Origin: DATMNI01 sp035570275
GTDB lineage: Bacteria > Acidobacteriota > Terriglobia > Bryobacterales > Bryobacteraceae
Direction of reading: 5' to 3'
Length of the DNA stretch: 10,562 nucleotides
NCBI GenBank assembly: GCA_035570275.1
Contig: DATMNI010000081.1
Span: 1 to 10,562 of the forward strand
Made by a program: the position numbers and the translations under genes. The notes under the pieces were generated by a model that did not search any database, was not told the DNA's origin, and saw nothing but the letters and a program-made list of their open reading frames with translations. Positions 1 to 5,654 of the stretch are shown here, piece after piece. The stretch's first letter is position 1. The number at the start of each line of letters is the position of its first letter.

Positions 1-140
1 GGAGAAGAAATCTGTCCAAGAAACTGCTCCAGAGCGGAACCGCCGGAATCGAAAATCCGCAGAACTATTTTGCGGGCCTCACGCGGGTCCTCTACGGCGA
101 GGCGCCGGAGGCTCTCGTGAAGAAACTCAGCCTGCTGCAT
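1..140 (-). CDS. Unrecognised protein, N-terminal 46 residues, coupled to the ATPase gene (cut by the left edge)
   Basis: An ATG at 140-138 opens a frame with no stop that runs off the window. It begins MQQAEFLHESLRRLAVEDPR and continues with a hydrophilic, probably helical stretch rich in Leu, Arg and Glu. It has no signal peptide or membrane segment. The start lies inside the last codons of the ATPase gene in another frame, giving a 14-nt overlap with the ATPase stop at 129-127. That layout usually means translational coupling and a shared mRNA. There is no clear Shine-Dalgarno sequence before the ATG, which fits re-initiation by ribosomes finishing the ATPase. I do not recognise the family from this fragment. 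The function is unknown, but the overlap suggests it works with the ATPase. Confidence 0.6.
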   Translation of the reverse strand, partial: MQQAEFLHESLRRLAVEDPREARKIVLRIFDSGGSALEQFLGQISS

Positions 141-1998
141 AGCGCTTCGAGCGCAGGTCGAACGCCTCTCTTCCGCCTTCGAGCAAGTCGATGATCTGTT
201 CGCGGCACTCGTCGACGGTGCCGAACTTCTCGATGGCTCCAACCCGGCCATCCGAGTTCATGACCAGCACCAGCTCCGCCTCGGCCAGAACGGGGATATT
301 CGCATTGTGGGTGATGAAGATCATCTGACGGCGTTTCTTCATTCGCTTCACCGCGTTGACGACAGTCTCAAAAATGAAATGGTTGTCGAGGTTGTCCTCC
401 GGCTGGTCGATAATCAGCGGGTTATCTCTTCTTGCCAGGAGTATAGGGAGCAGCGCCGTGCACTTCTGACCGCGGGATAGATCGGACGCGTCCTTGAAGT
501 GCGGCCCTCCCGCAGTCGCGACATTTAACTCAATGCCAATCCTGTCTTCGATGGCGGTTATCTCCAGCGCCAGCGGATCGACATTCTCGCGAAACGAATC
601 CAGTATCTTCCGCGACCGCTCCGTGCCGAAATGCGTCAGTTCTTCGAAAGAATCCAGATCGTTGGACTGAATGAGTTGGGCGAGCTGCTCCGGCCTCAAC
701 TGCATAAGAGTCGCCAGGATCTCGTTTTGATTCCGAACCCGCGCTCCCTTGAGGCCATCCACCAGCATCTGCTGGTATGCCAGGTGGTCGGCGTTTCGCA
801 TGACGCGAATGCGCACCCGCTCGCCGGATTCGTGTTGAAGCTCGGACGCCACCTCGTCCCGCATGGTCGAAATCTGATCGCGCATCAGAATGTGATCGGC
901 TTTGAGAGACTTTCGCCGCTCAAACAAAAGTTTCGACTCGGCATTCAGTTCCGCCCGCTGCTGCTCCAAAGCTTCCAGTTTGGCAGCTTGCTGCTCCAGC
1001 GACGCGCGCACGCGAGCCTGCTCGCTGGCCGCCTGGTTGACCGCGTTTAGCCGCGCCAACTCGCCCGCATGGCTGGTGTGAATCTCGATGACGGCCTGGC
1101 GTGCCTGGGCCAGTGTGCCCTGGGCGTCGCCAATCCTGGCATTGATGGCAGAGAGATGTTTATCAACCGGTCCCAGGGATGCTGCCAGCAGATCGTCATA
1201 CCGGCGCACGGTATCCGCATTCGCGGACTGCTCCTCCGCCAGGCGGGCCGCAAACACATTCCGCGCTGCGCTTCGCAGTTGCTCCAGAGTTTGTCCCAGC
1301 GTCCTCAGATCTCGATCCGCGGAGTCCAGTTTCGCGATCTCGCGCTGATTGAGCTGCTGCTGGCGCGAAAGCCGGACGAAATCCGCCGAAGATTCACGGT
1401 CGGACGGCGCCAGAGCGCTCAGCCGGGCACGGACATCGCCGAGTTCTTCAATCTGTTCGGTGAGGTCGTCGATGGTTCGTTGCGCGGTCCGGATACGATC
1501 CGCATTCGTCTCCAGCGCGCGCGTGCTCTCAGCCAGCGACAAGTGGATGGTCCGCATCTGCTCGCTACGAAGTTCGTCCAGCAGATTCCGGCGTTTGTCA
1601 CCGAGGACTTCGTCCGCTATCGACTCGATCTCGAGGCTGCTGTAAGCGTCCAAGGGCAGAAACGTGCCTCGATCGAGATCGACTGTATTGATGGCCCTCC
1701 CATCCGATGTAAGGAGAACCGGGTTTTGCTTGAGACCCCTTTTGATCGTGTAGGTGTTCGAACCCTCGGCCAGAGCCGTGATCGTGACCAGAGCCCCGCC
1801 TGCGAGATTTGCCTGAATCAGGTCGGCGCATTGCTTGGGCGCGGCTGAGATGCCGCAGAGCGCAAACCGCACGGCCTCCGCAAGCGTCGATTTTCCACTG
1901 CCGCGCGCCCCGATGATGCAGGTCAGACCCTGCGGAATATTGACGCTCAGTCCGGGCAGAAACCCACCGCTGATCTCGATCTTCTGAACCATCCACAT
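127..1998 (-). CDS. SMC/RecN-like coiled-coil AAA (ABC-type) ATPase, similar to the ATPase part of TrlF-family proteins
   Basis: The 623-residue protein has split ABC-type ATPase halves around a helical middle. Walker A is GARGSGKST at residues 30-38. Long Gln/Glu/Arg/Leu-rich segments at about 135-250 and 320-395 look like coiled coil. The signature LSRGQK is at 507-512, in place of LSGGQ. An extended Walker B, PLIIDQPEDNLDN, spans 527-539, and the switch His sits in ITHN (562-565). The QPEDNLDN box and the LSxGQKCTALLPILL stretch are what I associate with TrlF-like ATPases. Those usually also carry an N-terminal PHP phosphoesterase domain, which is absent here. No leader is present, so it should be cytoplasmic and probably acts on nucleic acid, perhaps in repair or defence (inference). 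The start at 1998 is uncertain: a second ATG lies at 1992-1990 and neither has a strong ribosome site. The 3' end overlaps the next gene by 14 nt. Confidence 0.82.
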   Translation of the reverse strand: MWMVQKIEISGGFLPGLSVNIPQGLTCIIGARGSGKSTLAEAVRFALCGISAAPKQCADLIQANLAGGALVTITALAEGSNTYTIKRGLKQNPVLLTSDGRAINTVDLDRGTFLPLDAYSSLEIESIADEVLGDKRRNLLDELRSEQMRTIHLSLAESTRALETNADRIRTAQRTIDDLTEQIEELGDVRARLSALAPSDRESSADFVRLSRQQQLNQREIAKLDSADRDLRTLGQTLEQLRSAARNVFAARLAEEQSANADTVRRYDDLLAASLGPVDKHLSAINARIGDAQGTLAQARQAVIEIHTSHAGELARLNAVNQAASEQARVRASLEQQAAKLEALEQQRAELNAESKLLFERRKSLKADHILMRDQISTMRDEVASELQHESGERVRIRVMRNADHLAYQQMLVDGLKGARVRNQNEILATLMQLRPEQLAQLIQSNDLDSFEELTHFGTERSRKILDSFRENVDPLALEITAIEDRIGIELNVATAGGPHFKDASDLSRGQKCTALLPILLARRDNPLIIDQPEDNLDNHFIFETVVNAVKRMKKRRQMIFITHNANIPVLAEAELVLVMNSDGRVGAIEKFGTVDECREQIIDLLEGGREAFDLRSKRYAAG

Positions 1999-2102
1999 AG
2001 GTGCGGCCCTGCCCGCTTGGGACAGGCGGTATGCCCTCCATGCAATGCTTTCCGTCCGGAAGCGGATCGGCAGCTTACATTACTGTACACCGGAGGCCGT
2101 GC
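1999..2102 (-). promoter_or_regulatory. Leader between the enolase-family gene and the ATPase gene, with two small hairpins
   Basis: This 104-nt gap lies between two genes read in the same direction. Nearest the ATPase, 2008-2026 can fold with arms CCTGCCC and GGACAGG around a 5-nt loop (one G-T wobble). It overlaps the only SD-like purines (GGGCAGGG on the minus strand, 2014-2007), so it might limit ribosome access. A second hairpin at 2047-2063 has 6-bp arms, GCTTTC and GGAAGC, with one wobble pair. It has no T-run after it on the minus strand, so it is at best a weak terminator for the upstream gene. A short dyad, TACA-N4-TGTA, reads on the minus strand near 2085. No convincing -35/-10 pair is seen. 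Confidence 0.25.
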
Positions 2103-3419
2103 TCAGTCGAAGAAGTGACGATCCTCGTCGGCCAGACGCGCCTTCGCTGCCTGGACATTGAATGTCACACCAAGGCCCGGACGGTCCCAAACATCGATGA
2201 AGCCTTGCTTCATGATCGGGCTCGGCAGCCCGTCGACGATGTCATACCACCACTCCGGCTGGCCGACCGGATACTCGAAAGCGATATAATTCTGCGGCAG
2301 CGCGGCCGCCAGATGCACATGCGCCGCCAACCCGATCAGCCCATCGAAAACTCCGTGCGGAGCCACCAGGATGCCGTGGAGGTCGGCATATTCCGCGATC
2401 CACTTCAATTCCGCTATTCCGCCGACATCTTCGGGATCGGGTCCGATCACGTTGACGGCCTGTTTCTCGATCAGATCCTTGAAGTTCTCCCGCAGATAGA
2501 TCTGTTCGCCGGTGTGAATCGGGAGGGAAGTGCTTTGGGTTACTTCCCGAAAGAGTTCGGCGTTCGGATAAGGCGCGTAGTCGCCGGTGATGATGTCCTC
2601 GATCCAGGTGATGTGGAGCGGTTCGAGCGCTCGCGCAAACGTGATGGCATCTTTAACCGTCCACCCGGGTCCGCAGTCCAGGGCGAGACCGATTTCATCG
2701 CCGAGGACCTTCTTCATGGCCTCGACGCAGGCAATGATCTGGGCCAGGCCACGCTCCGTCAGCAGACCGCGGTCCGAGTGGGGAGGTCCCGTCCGCGGTT
2801 CGTCGTACCAGCCGTTGGGGATGGCGCGCATCATCGCCGGATTGTGAAAGCCAACCGCCTGCTTGATGAGGGTGAAGCCCTCTTTGGCTTCTTTCATCTT
2901 CGCCATGTTCTCGGCGTAGTCGCGCGGCGTCTGGCCGGTCATGGGGAAGCGTACGGCTCCGTTGTAGGCGCGGACGCGGTTCCGGATCTTGCCGCCGAGC
3001 AGTTTATATACCGGCACTCCAGCCACCTGCCCGGCGATGTCCCAGAGCGCGATTTCGATCGCGCTCACCGCCGAACCCCAGGGCTTGGAGGCGCCCATCC
3101 GGCGGATCTTCAGCATGACGCGATTCACGTCCGTCGGATCTTCGCCCAGCAGATAGTCCTTATAGAAAAGCACCATCGGCTTGAGATACGCTTTCGCGGA
3201 CTCGGCCTGCCCGTACCCGGAGACGCCCTGATCCGTCACGATGCGAACTACCGGGTTGCGGCCGATTATGGCGCACCTGAGGTCCGTGATCTTAATCGCC
3301 GCGCGCGGCGCGCGCTGATCGGAGAGCGGCCGGGCGCCGCCTTGCTGAGCCGCCCACGACGTTCCGGCCGCTGCCGCCGGGATCGACCCGAGAAATCCCC
3401 TTCGCGTCCAATTCGCCAC
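2103..3419 (-). CDS. Enolase-superfamily enzyme (mandelate racemase / sugar-acid dehydratase type) with a Tat-like leader
   Basis: The protein has 438 residues. The leader NWTRRGFLGS with an Ala-rich stretch to about residue 24 looks like a Tat signal, suggesting export of the folded enzyme. The capping domain covers roughly 40-150 and the barrel 150-420. Metal ligands fit Asp248 (LALDCG), Glu274 (WIEDI) and Glu305 (TGEQIY). A His-Asp dyad fits Asp328 and His355 (VAPHG), 27 residues apart as in mandelate racemase. Glu382 (AFEYP) fits the later acidic residue. The second Lys of the usual KxK is missing: the site reads IKQA (185-188). This makes proton abstraction by His355, as in galactonate-type dehydratases, more likely than two-base racemisation. 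The end PGLGVTFN (414-421) also resembles galactonate dehydratase. Residues 190-220 look like an extra loop. The substrate cannot be named. The GTG start is fixed by a strong ribosome site. Confidence 0.88.
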   Translation of the reverse strand: MANWTRRGFLGSIPAAAAGTSWAAQQGGARPLSDQRAPRAAIKITDLRCAIIGRNPVVRIVTDQGVSGYGQAESAKAYLKPMVLFYKDYLLGEDPTDVNRVMLKIRRMGASKPWGSAVSAIEIALWDIAGQVAGVPVYKLLGGKIRNRVRAYNGAVRFPMTGQTPRDYAENMAKMKEAKEGFTLIKQAVGFHNPAMMRAIPNGWYDEPRTGPPHSDRGLLTERGLAQIIACVEAMKKVLGDEIGLALDCGPGWTVKDAITFARALEPLHITWIEDIITGDYAPYPNAELFREVTQSTSLPIHTGEQIYLRENFKDLIEKQAVNVIGPDPEDVGGIAELKWIAEYADLHGILVAPHGVFDGLIGLAAHVHLAAALPQNYIAFEYPVGQPEWWYDIVDGLPSPIMKQGFIDVWDRPGLGVTFNVQAAKARLADEDRHFFD

Positions 3420-3424
3420 GAATT

Positions 3425-3430
3425 CCTCCT
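3425..3430 (-). promoter_or_regulatory. Shine-Dalgarno site deciding the GTG start of the enolase-family gene
   Basis: On the minus strand this reads AGGAGG, five bases before GTG at 3419-3417. No in-frame ATG competes, and the Tat motif begins six codons later, so GTG is the credible start. Confidence 0.75.
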
Positions 3431-3606
3431 GTAAGCTGATCTAACCTGATCTGTGACCTGCCGTTTTTCGGCCCAAAGTCCGGATCGAATTCAGTCTACA
3501 CCCGCATTGCATAACCGGTCCGCGCGGGGTCCCCAAGCCGGATGCCACTTCTAGGGATCGGGCGTTTTGCAGCCAAGTGAACGAAGTGACAAGCCAGCGC
3601 GCAGTG
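3431..3606. other. Gap between vapC and the enolase-family gene
   Basis: About 176 nt lie between two same-direction genes. A short GCCG-TTTTT-CGGC hairpin sits near 3461-3473, within the probable 5' leader of the enolase-family gene. A GC-rich patch at 3516-3539 contains small palindromes such as CCGCGCGG and GGGGTCCCC. None is followed by a T-run on the minus strand, so no terminator for vapC can be claimed. TGTAGACT around 3500 on the minus strand could be a -10 element, but no good -35 matches it. Confidence 0.2.
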
Positions 3607-4038
3607 CTAAGTCCCGAGTGGGTTCAACCACCGTAGCTCCGGGAAGCGGCGGAAGTCCTGGTCGGTCGATGCCAGCAGGGCTCCATGTTCCATCGCGAGT
3701 GCGGCAAGGACAGCGTCCGTTACCAACGGACCGGTTGCTCCGTGATCACTGACGAGTTTTTCCAGAATCGCAGCATGAAGTGGTCCAGGATGCAATGGAA
3801 CGACGCCGGTTTGCCTCAGCCATTCGCCAACGATTGCAAATGCTTCCTTTGCAGATTTCGGATTCGCCCAGATTCTGGAATTGGTGCTGATGCGAATAAA
3901 TGCCCACAACGTTAGCCAAGGCAGGCCGATTATTCCGCCGCTCTTGAGCAGTTCCTGAAGCCACTGTGCAGAGGCCTTCTGCTGTGGCGCATCGGCGTTA
4001 TAGGCGTACAGGAGCAGGTTGGCGTCGATGATGGTCAT
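3607..4038 (-). CDS. vapC: VapC-type PIN-domain ribonuclease toxin
   Basis: The 143-residue protein has normal PIN toxin length. The fold opens with MTIIDANLLLYAYN, giving the first catalytic Asp at residue 5. The conserved TDAVLAALAMEHGA block provides Asp108. STDQDFRRF near the end provides Asp126 and Asp128, followed by the typical LRWLNPL tail. Such toxins bind Mg2+ through the acidic cluster and cut RNA, often tRNA or rRNA, when the antitoxin is lost. The usual Glu of the second acidic motif is not seen: that region reads LPWLTLWAFIRIST (39-52). I recall this as a feature of a VapC clade rather than damage. Its ATG overlaps the antitoxin stop by four bases (ATGA), so the two are translationally coupled and made in fixed order, antitoxin first. 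The actual RNA target cannot be told. Confidence 0.9.
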   Translation of the reverse strand: MTIIDANLLLYAYNADAPQQKASAQWLQELLKSGGIIGLPWLTLWAFIRISTNSRIWANPKSAKEAFAIVGEWLRQTGVVPLHPGPLHAAILEKLVSDHGATGPLVTDAVLAALAMEHGALLASTDQDFRRFPELRWLNPLGT

Positions 4039-4286
4039 CGGTGGCGGTCGCCCTCGCCGTACTCCAGGAGCGACTCGATGCTGTCATAGTTCAGCCCTGG
4101 TTTGTGCCCCATGTGGGTGGGTAGAATTGTGAGCGCACGGCGGCGTGGCTTGTAGTCGATACCCAACAGTGCCGCTCGCAGCAGATCATTGAGGGTATCC
4201 CGGAACGAAGCTCCCCTGGACAGGCTCTCCCTTTTAACGCGCGCCGCCACATCGTCATCCAGAGAAACAGTGGTTCTGATGCTCAT
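4035..4286 (-). CDS. vapB: VapB-type antitoxin, ribbon-helix-helix
   Basis: The 83-residue protein precedes the PIN toxin in one operon. The N-terminus RTTVSLDDDVAARVKRES (4-21) gives the DNA-binding beta-strand and first helix. SFRDTLNDLLRAAL (27-40) gives the second helix of a ribbon-helix-helix dimer. The C-terminus, with GLNYDSIESLLEYGEG at about 63-78, is the acidic tail that in this family wraps the toxin's active site. It should neutralise VapC and, with it, repress its own promoter. No Shine-Dalgarno sequence is visible before the ATG at 4286 (minus-strand context TTAATACATC then ATG). The message may therefore be leaderless or weakly translated. The start agrees with the domain edge and no alternative is better. 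Confidence 0.88.
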   Translation of the reverse strand: MSIRTTVSLDDDVAARVKRESLSRGASFRDTLNDLLRAALLGIDYKPRRRALTILPTHMGHKPGLNYDSIESLLEYGEGDRHR

Positions 4287-4320
4287 GATGTATTAAGCTT
4301 AGCATCAACCGCATTAGCAA
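4287..4320 (-). promoter_or_regulatory. Likely vapBC promoter/operator region
   Basis: This AT-richer patch lies directly upstream of vapB. On the plus strand it holds two TTAGCA copies at 4299-4304 and 4314-4319, 15 nt apart, plus the palindrome AAGCTT at 4295-4300. On the minus strand TTGCTA (4320-4315) could be a -35, and TAATAC (4295-4290) a poor -10 with a 19-nt spacer. If used, transcription would begin close to the ATG, which fits the missing ribosome site. Ribbon-helix-helix antitoxins normally bind short repeats here, but the role of these repeats is inference. Confidence 0.3.
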
Positions 4321-4500
4321 GGTTCGTCCCGGGACCTTCTGAGGTCTTAGGTTGCATCCGCTGGATCACGCGCACAGGAGCGTTCGGAATGGCGTGTGTA
4401 ACCTTTTCCGGATCCGCCGGTAATATAGCCGACGGCGCAACCGCGCGGCTCGCGGATTAACCAACGCAGCCGCACTTTGCCGTCTGGCAAGGAGGATTCA
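4321..4500 (+). promoter_or_regulatory. Upstream region of the DUF4097-like gene
   Basis: This lies between the divergent vapB and the plus-strand gene at 4501. It contains a perfect palindrome GTCCCGGGAC (4326-4335), overlapping a 5-bp hairpin GACCT-TCTG-AGGTC (4333-4346). TAATAT at 4421-4426 is a possible -10 without a good -35. The one firm signal is AAGGAGG at 4489-4495, five bases before ATG 4501. It selects that start over an in-frame ATG at 4477, which would put eight residues before the signal peptide. Confidence 0.4.
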
Positions 4501-5334
4501 ATGAGATCGGTACTCACAAGCGCGGCCTGGATCGGTTTGGCGGTTTCCACCGCAAACGTTCCATTACCAGCTCAGATGCAAGACAACAGCGAAAAACAAT
4601 TGACGTGCGCAAACGCCGGTTACGATGGCGATCGCGCACGGCATTGCGAAATCCGCGAGCAGGCTTTACCCTCGATAGGCCGCCTGAGCATAGATGCGGG
4701 CCAGAACGGTGGCGCGAACGTCAAAGGCTGGCTTCGGGGCGATGTGCTGGTTCGCGCGCGCATCGAGGCTTCAGGCGAGACCGAAGCTGCCGCGGGGATC
4801 ATGGCGAGCCGGGTCTTGATCGACGGATCCGGTGGACAGGTGCGAGCCACGGGGCCGGAACAGGTTGGCAATTCGGGGTGGAGCGTCAGCTACGAGATCT
4901 TCGTCCCGCAGGCTACCGATCTGAGTCTAAAGACCAACAACGGCGGAATCACGATTTCCGATGTGCGCGGCCAAATCCATTTCGATGCGAACAACGGCGG
5001 CGTGCACCTAAAGCGGGTTGTCGGGGATGTAAGCGGCGGCACCGTGAACGGCGGAATCCAGGTCGAGCTGACCGGCGCTGTATGGGATGGGCGGCAAATG
5101 GAACTCAGCACCCACAACGGCGGCGTTACAGTTGCCATGCCGGCCCAGTACTCTGCCCGCATACAGGCGGAGACCGGAATGGGCCGCATTCAGTCGGATT
5201 TTCCACTTCCCCAGACCCAGGATGCCAACGGGAGACCCCGGCGATTGGACTTTAGTTTAGGTTCCGGCGGTGCGCCCATTCACATCACCACCGGGAACGG
5301 TTCAATCAGGCTCAAGCGCGCAGAATCGCAATAG
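4501..5334 (+). CDS. Exported protein with DUF4097-like NGG beta repeats
   Basis: The 277-residue protein has an N-terminal signal peptide (MRSVLTSAAW and a following hydrophobic stretch) with a likely cut near LPA-Q at 24/25. The body is nearly all beta-strand. Short repeats centred on NNGGI (146-150), NNGGV (164-168), VNGGI (182-186), HNGGV (205-209) and a final GNGSIRL (265-271) are spaced about 18-23 residues apart. This is the pattern of DUF4097/DUF4098-type proteins, which are predicted to form right-handed beta-helix stacks and have no assigned reaction. Cys36 and Cys49 lie close after the signal peptide and could form a disulfide once exported. In many bacteria such genes sit beside anti-sigma or two-component genes; none is seen here. 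The strong AAGGAGG site sets the start. A role as a surface or periplasmic structural or sensing protein is only a guess. Confidence 0.78.
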   Translation: MRSVLTSAAWIGLAVSTANVPLPAQMQDNSEKQLTCANAGYDGDRARHCEIREQALPSIGRLSIDAGQNGGANVKGWLRGDVLVRARIEASGETEAAAGIMASRVLIDGSGGQVRATGPEQVGNSGWSVSYEIFVPQATDLSLKTNNGGITISDVRGQIHFDANNGGVHLKRVVGDVSGGTVNGGIQVELTGAVWDGRQMELSTHNGGVTVAMPAQYSARIQAETGMGRIQSDFPLPQTQDANGRPRRLDFSLGSGGAPIHITTGNGSIRLKRAESQ

Positions 5335-5654
5335 GAGTCTGGATCGTAGAGCGGACTGCTGCGCCGTCCCAAGACACAAATCACCCGATCACGCTCGGGT
5401 ACGGCAGGTCGCTCTACGACACGAAGTAGCGCAAATGGCGCCGCTGACGTGACCGTGCGCCACGGACTGCGCATCCTCGCCCGGCGCCGGCGACCACCAA
5501 AAGTCCCTGCGGTGCGGGGAGAACGATCCGTTCGCGGATGCTGCACGGGCGTTGACGCGGGCGACACGGGCTCCGGCCATGCTGTCTGTTATATTGTTCA
5601 CTACCGAGGTGTCGGCGCCACCATGAGCCGGATCCGGGTTCTGCGAGGAGCCTG
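5335..5654 (+). promoter_or_regulatory. 320-nt non-coding stretch before the oxidase-permease pair
   Basis: No credible gene fits here. The open frames are Arg-rich and lack domains. The first part holds the nested inverted repeat listed separately. A small hairpin, CCGTG-CGC-CACGG, lies at 5453-5465. TATATT at 5590-5595 is a possible -10 for the downstream genes, and TTGACG at 5552-5557 resembles a -35 but is too far away (32 nt) to pair with it. GAGGAG at 5645-5650, four bases before ATG 5655, is the ribosome site of the oxidase gene. A ten-codon frame from ATG 5623 ends in TGATG overlapping that start, but nothing shows it is translated. Confidence 0.4.
5344..5419. repeat. Nested imperfect inverted repeat just after the DUF4097-like gene
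   Basis: The outer arms 5344-5359 and 5404-5419 match at 14 of 16 positions, with TCGTAGAGCG and CGCTCTACGA as the perfect outer part. Inside, CCGTCCC (5364-5370) can partly extend the pairing with GGGTACGG (5397-5404). Alternatively ACCCGA (5383-5388) pairs perfectly with TCGGGT (5395-5400). The structure begins ten bases after the stop codon. It has no T-run, so it may be an RNA 3'-end stem, a repeat element, or both. Confidence 0.6.

Noticed and set aside
1069..1848. A 259-codon plus-strand frame opposite the ATPase
   Set aside because: No family features and low-complexity Arg-rich content; it mirrors the codon pattern of the real ATPase.
2079..2094. TACA-N4-TGTA dyad upstream of the ATPase gene as a BlaI/CopY-type operator
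   Set aside because: Those operators have a 2-nt spacer, and no such repressor gene is present; four-base arms occur often by chance.
2001..3434. A 477-codon open frame on the plus strand, opposite the enolase-family gene
   Set aside because: Its translation is Arg/His/Pro/Asp-rich with no recognisable domain. The minus strand of the same region encodes a complete enzyme with its active-site residues, so this is a GC-rich antisense shadow.
5345..5419. A tRNA-like look in the GTAGAGCGGACTGC stretch
   Set aside because: No 7-bp acceptor stem, no GTTC T-loop and no anticodon arm fit; the inverted repeat explains the similarity.
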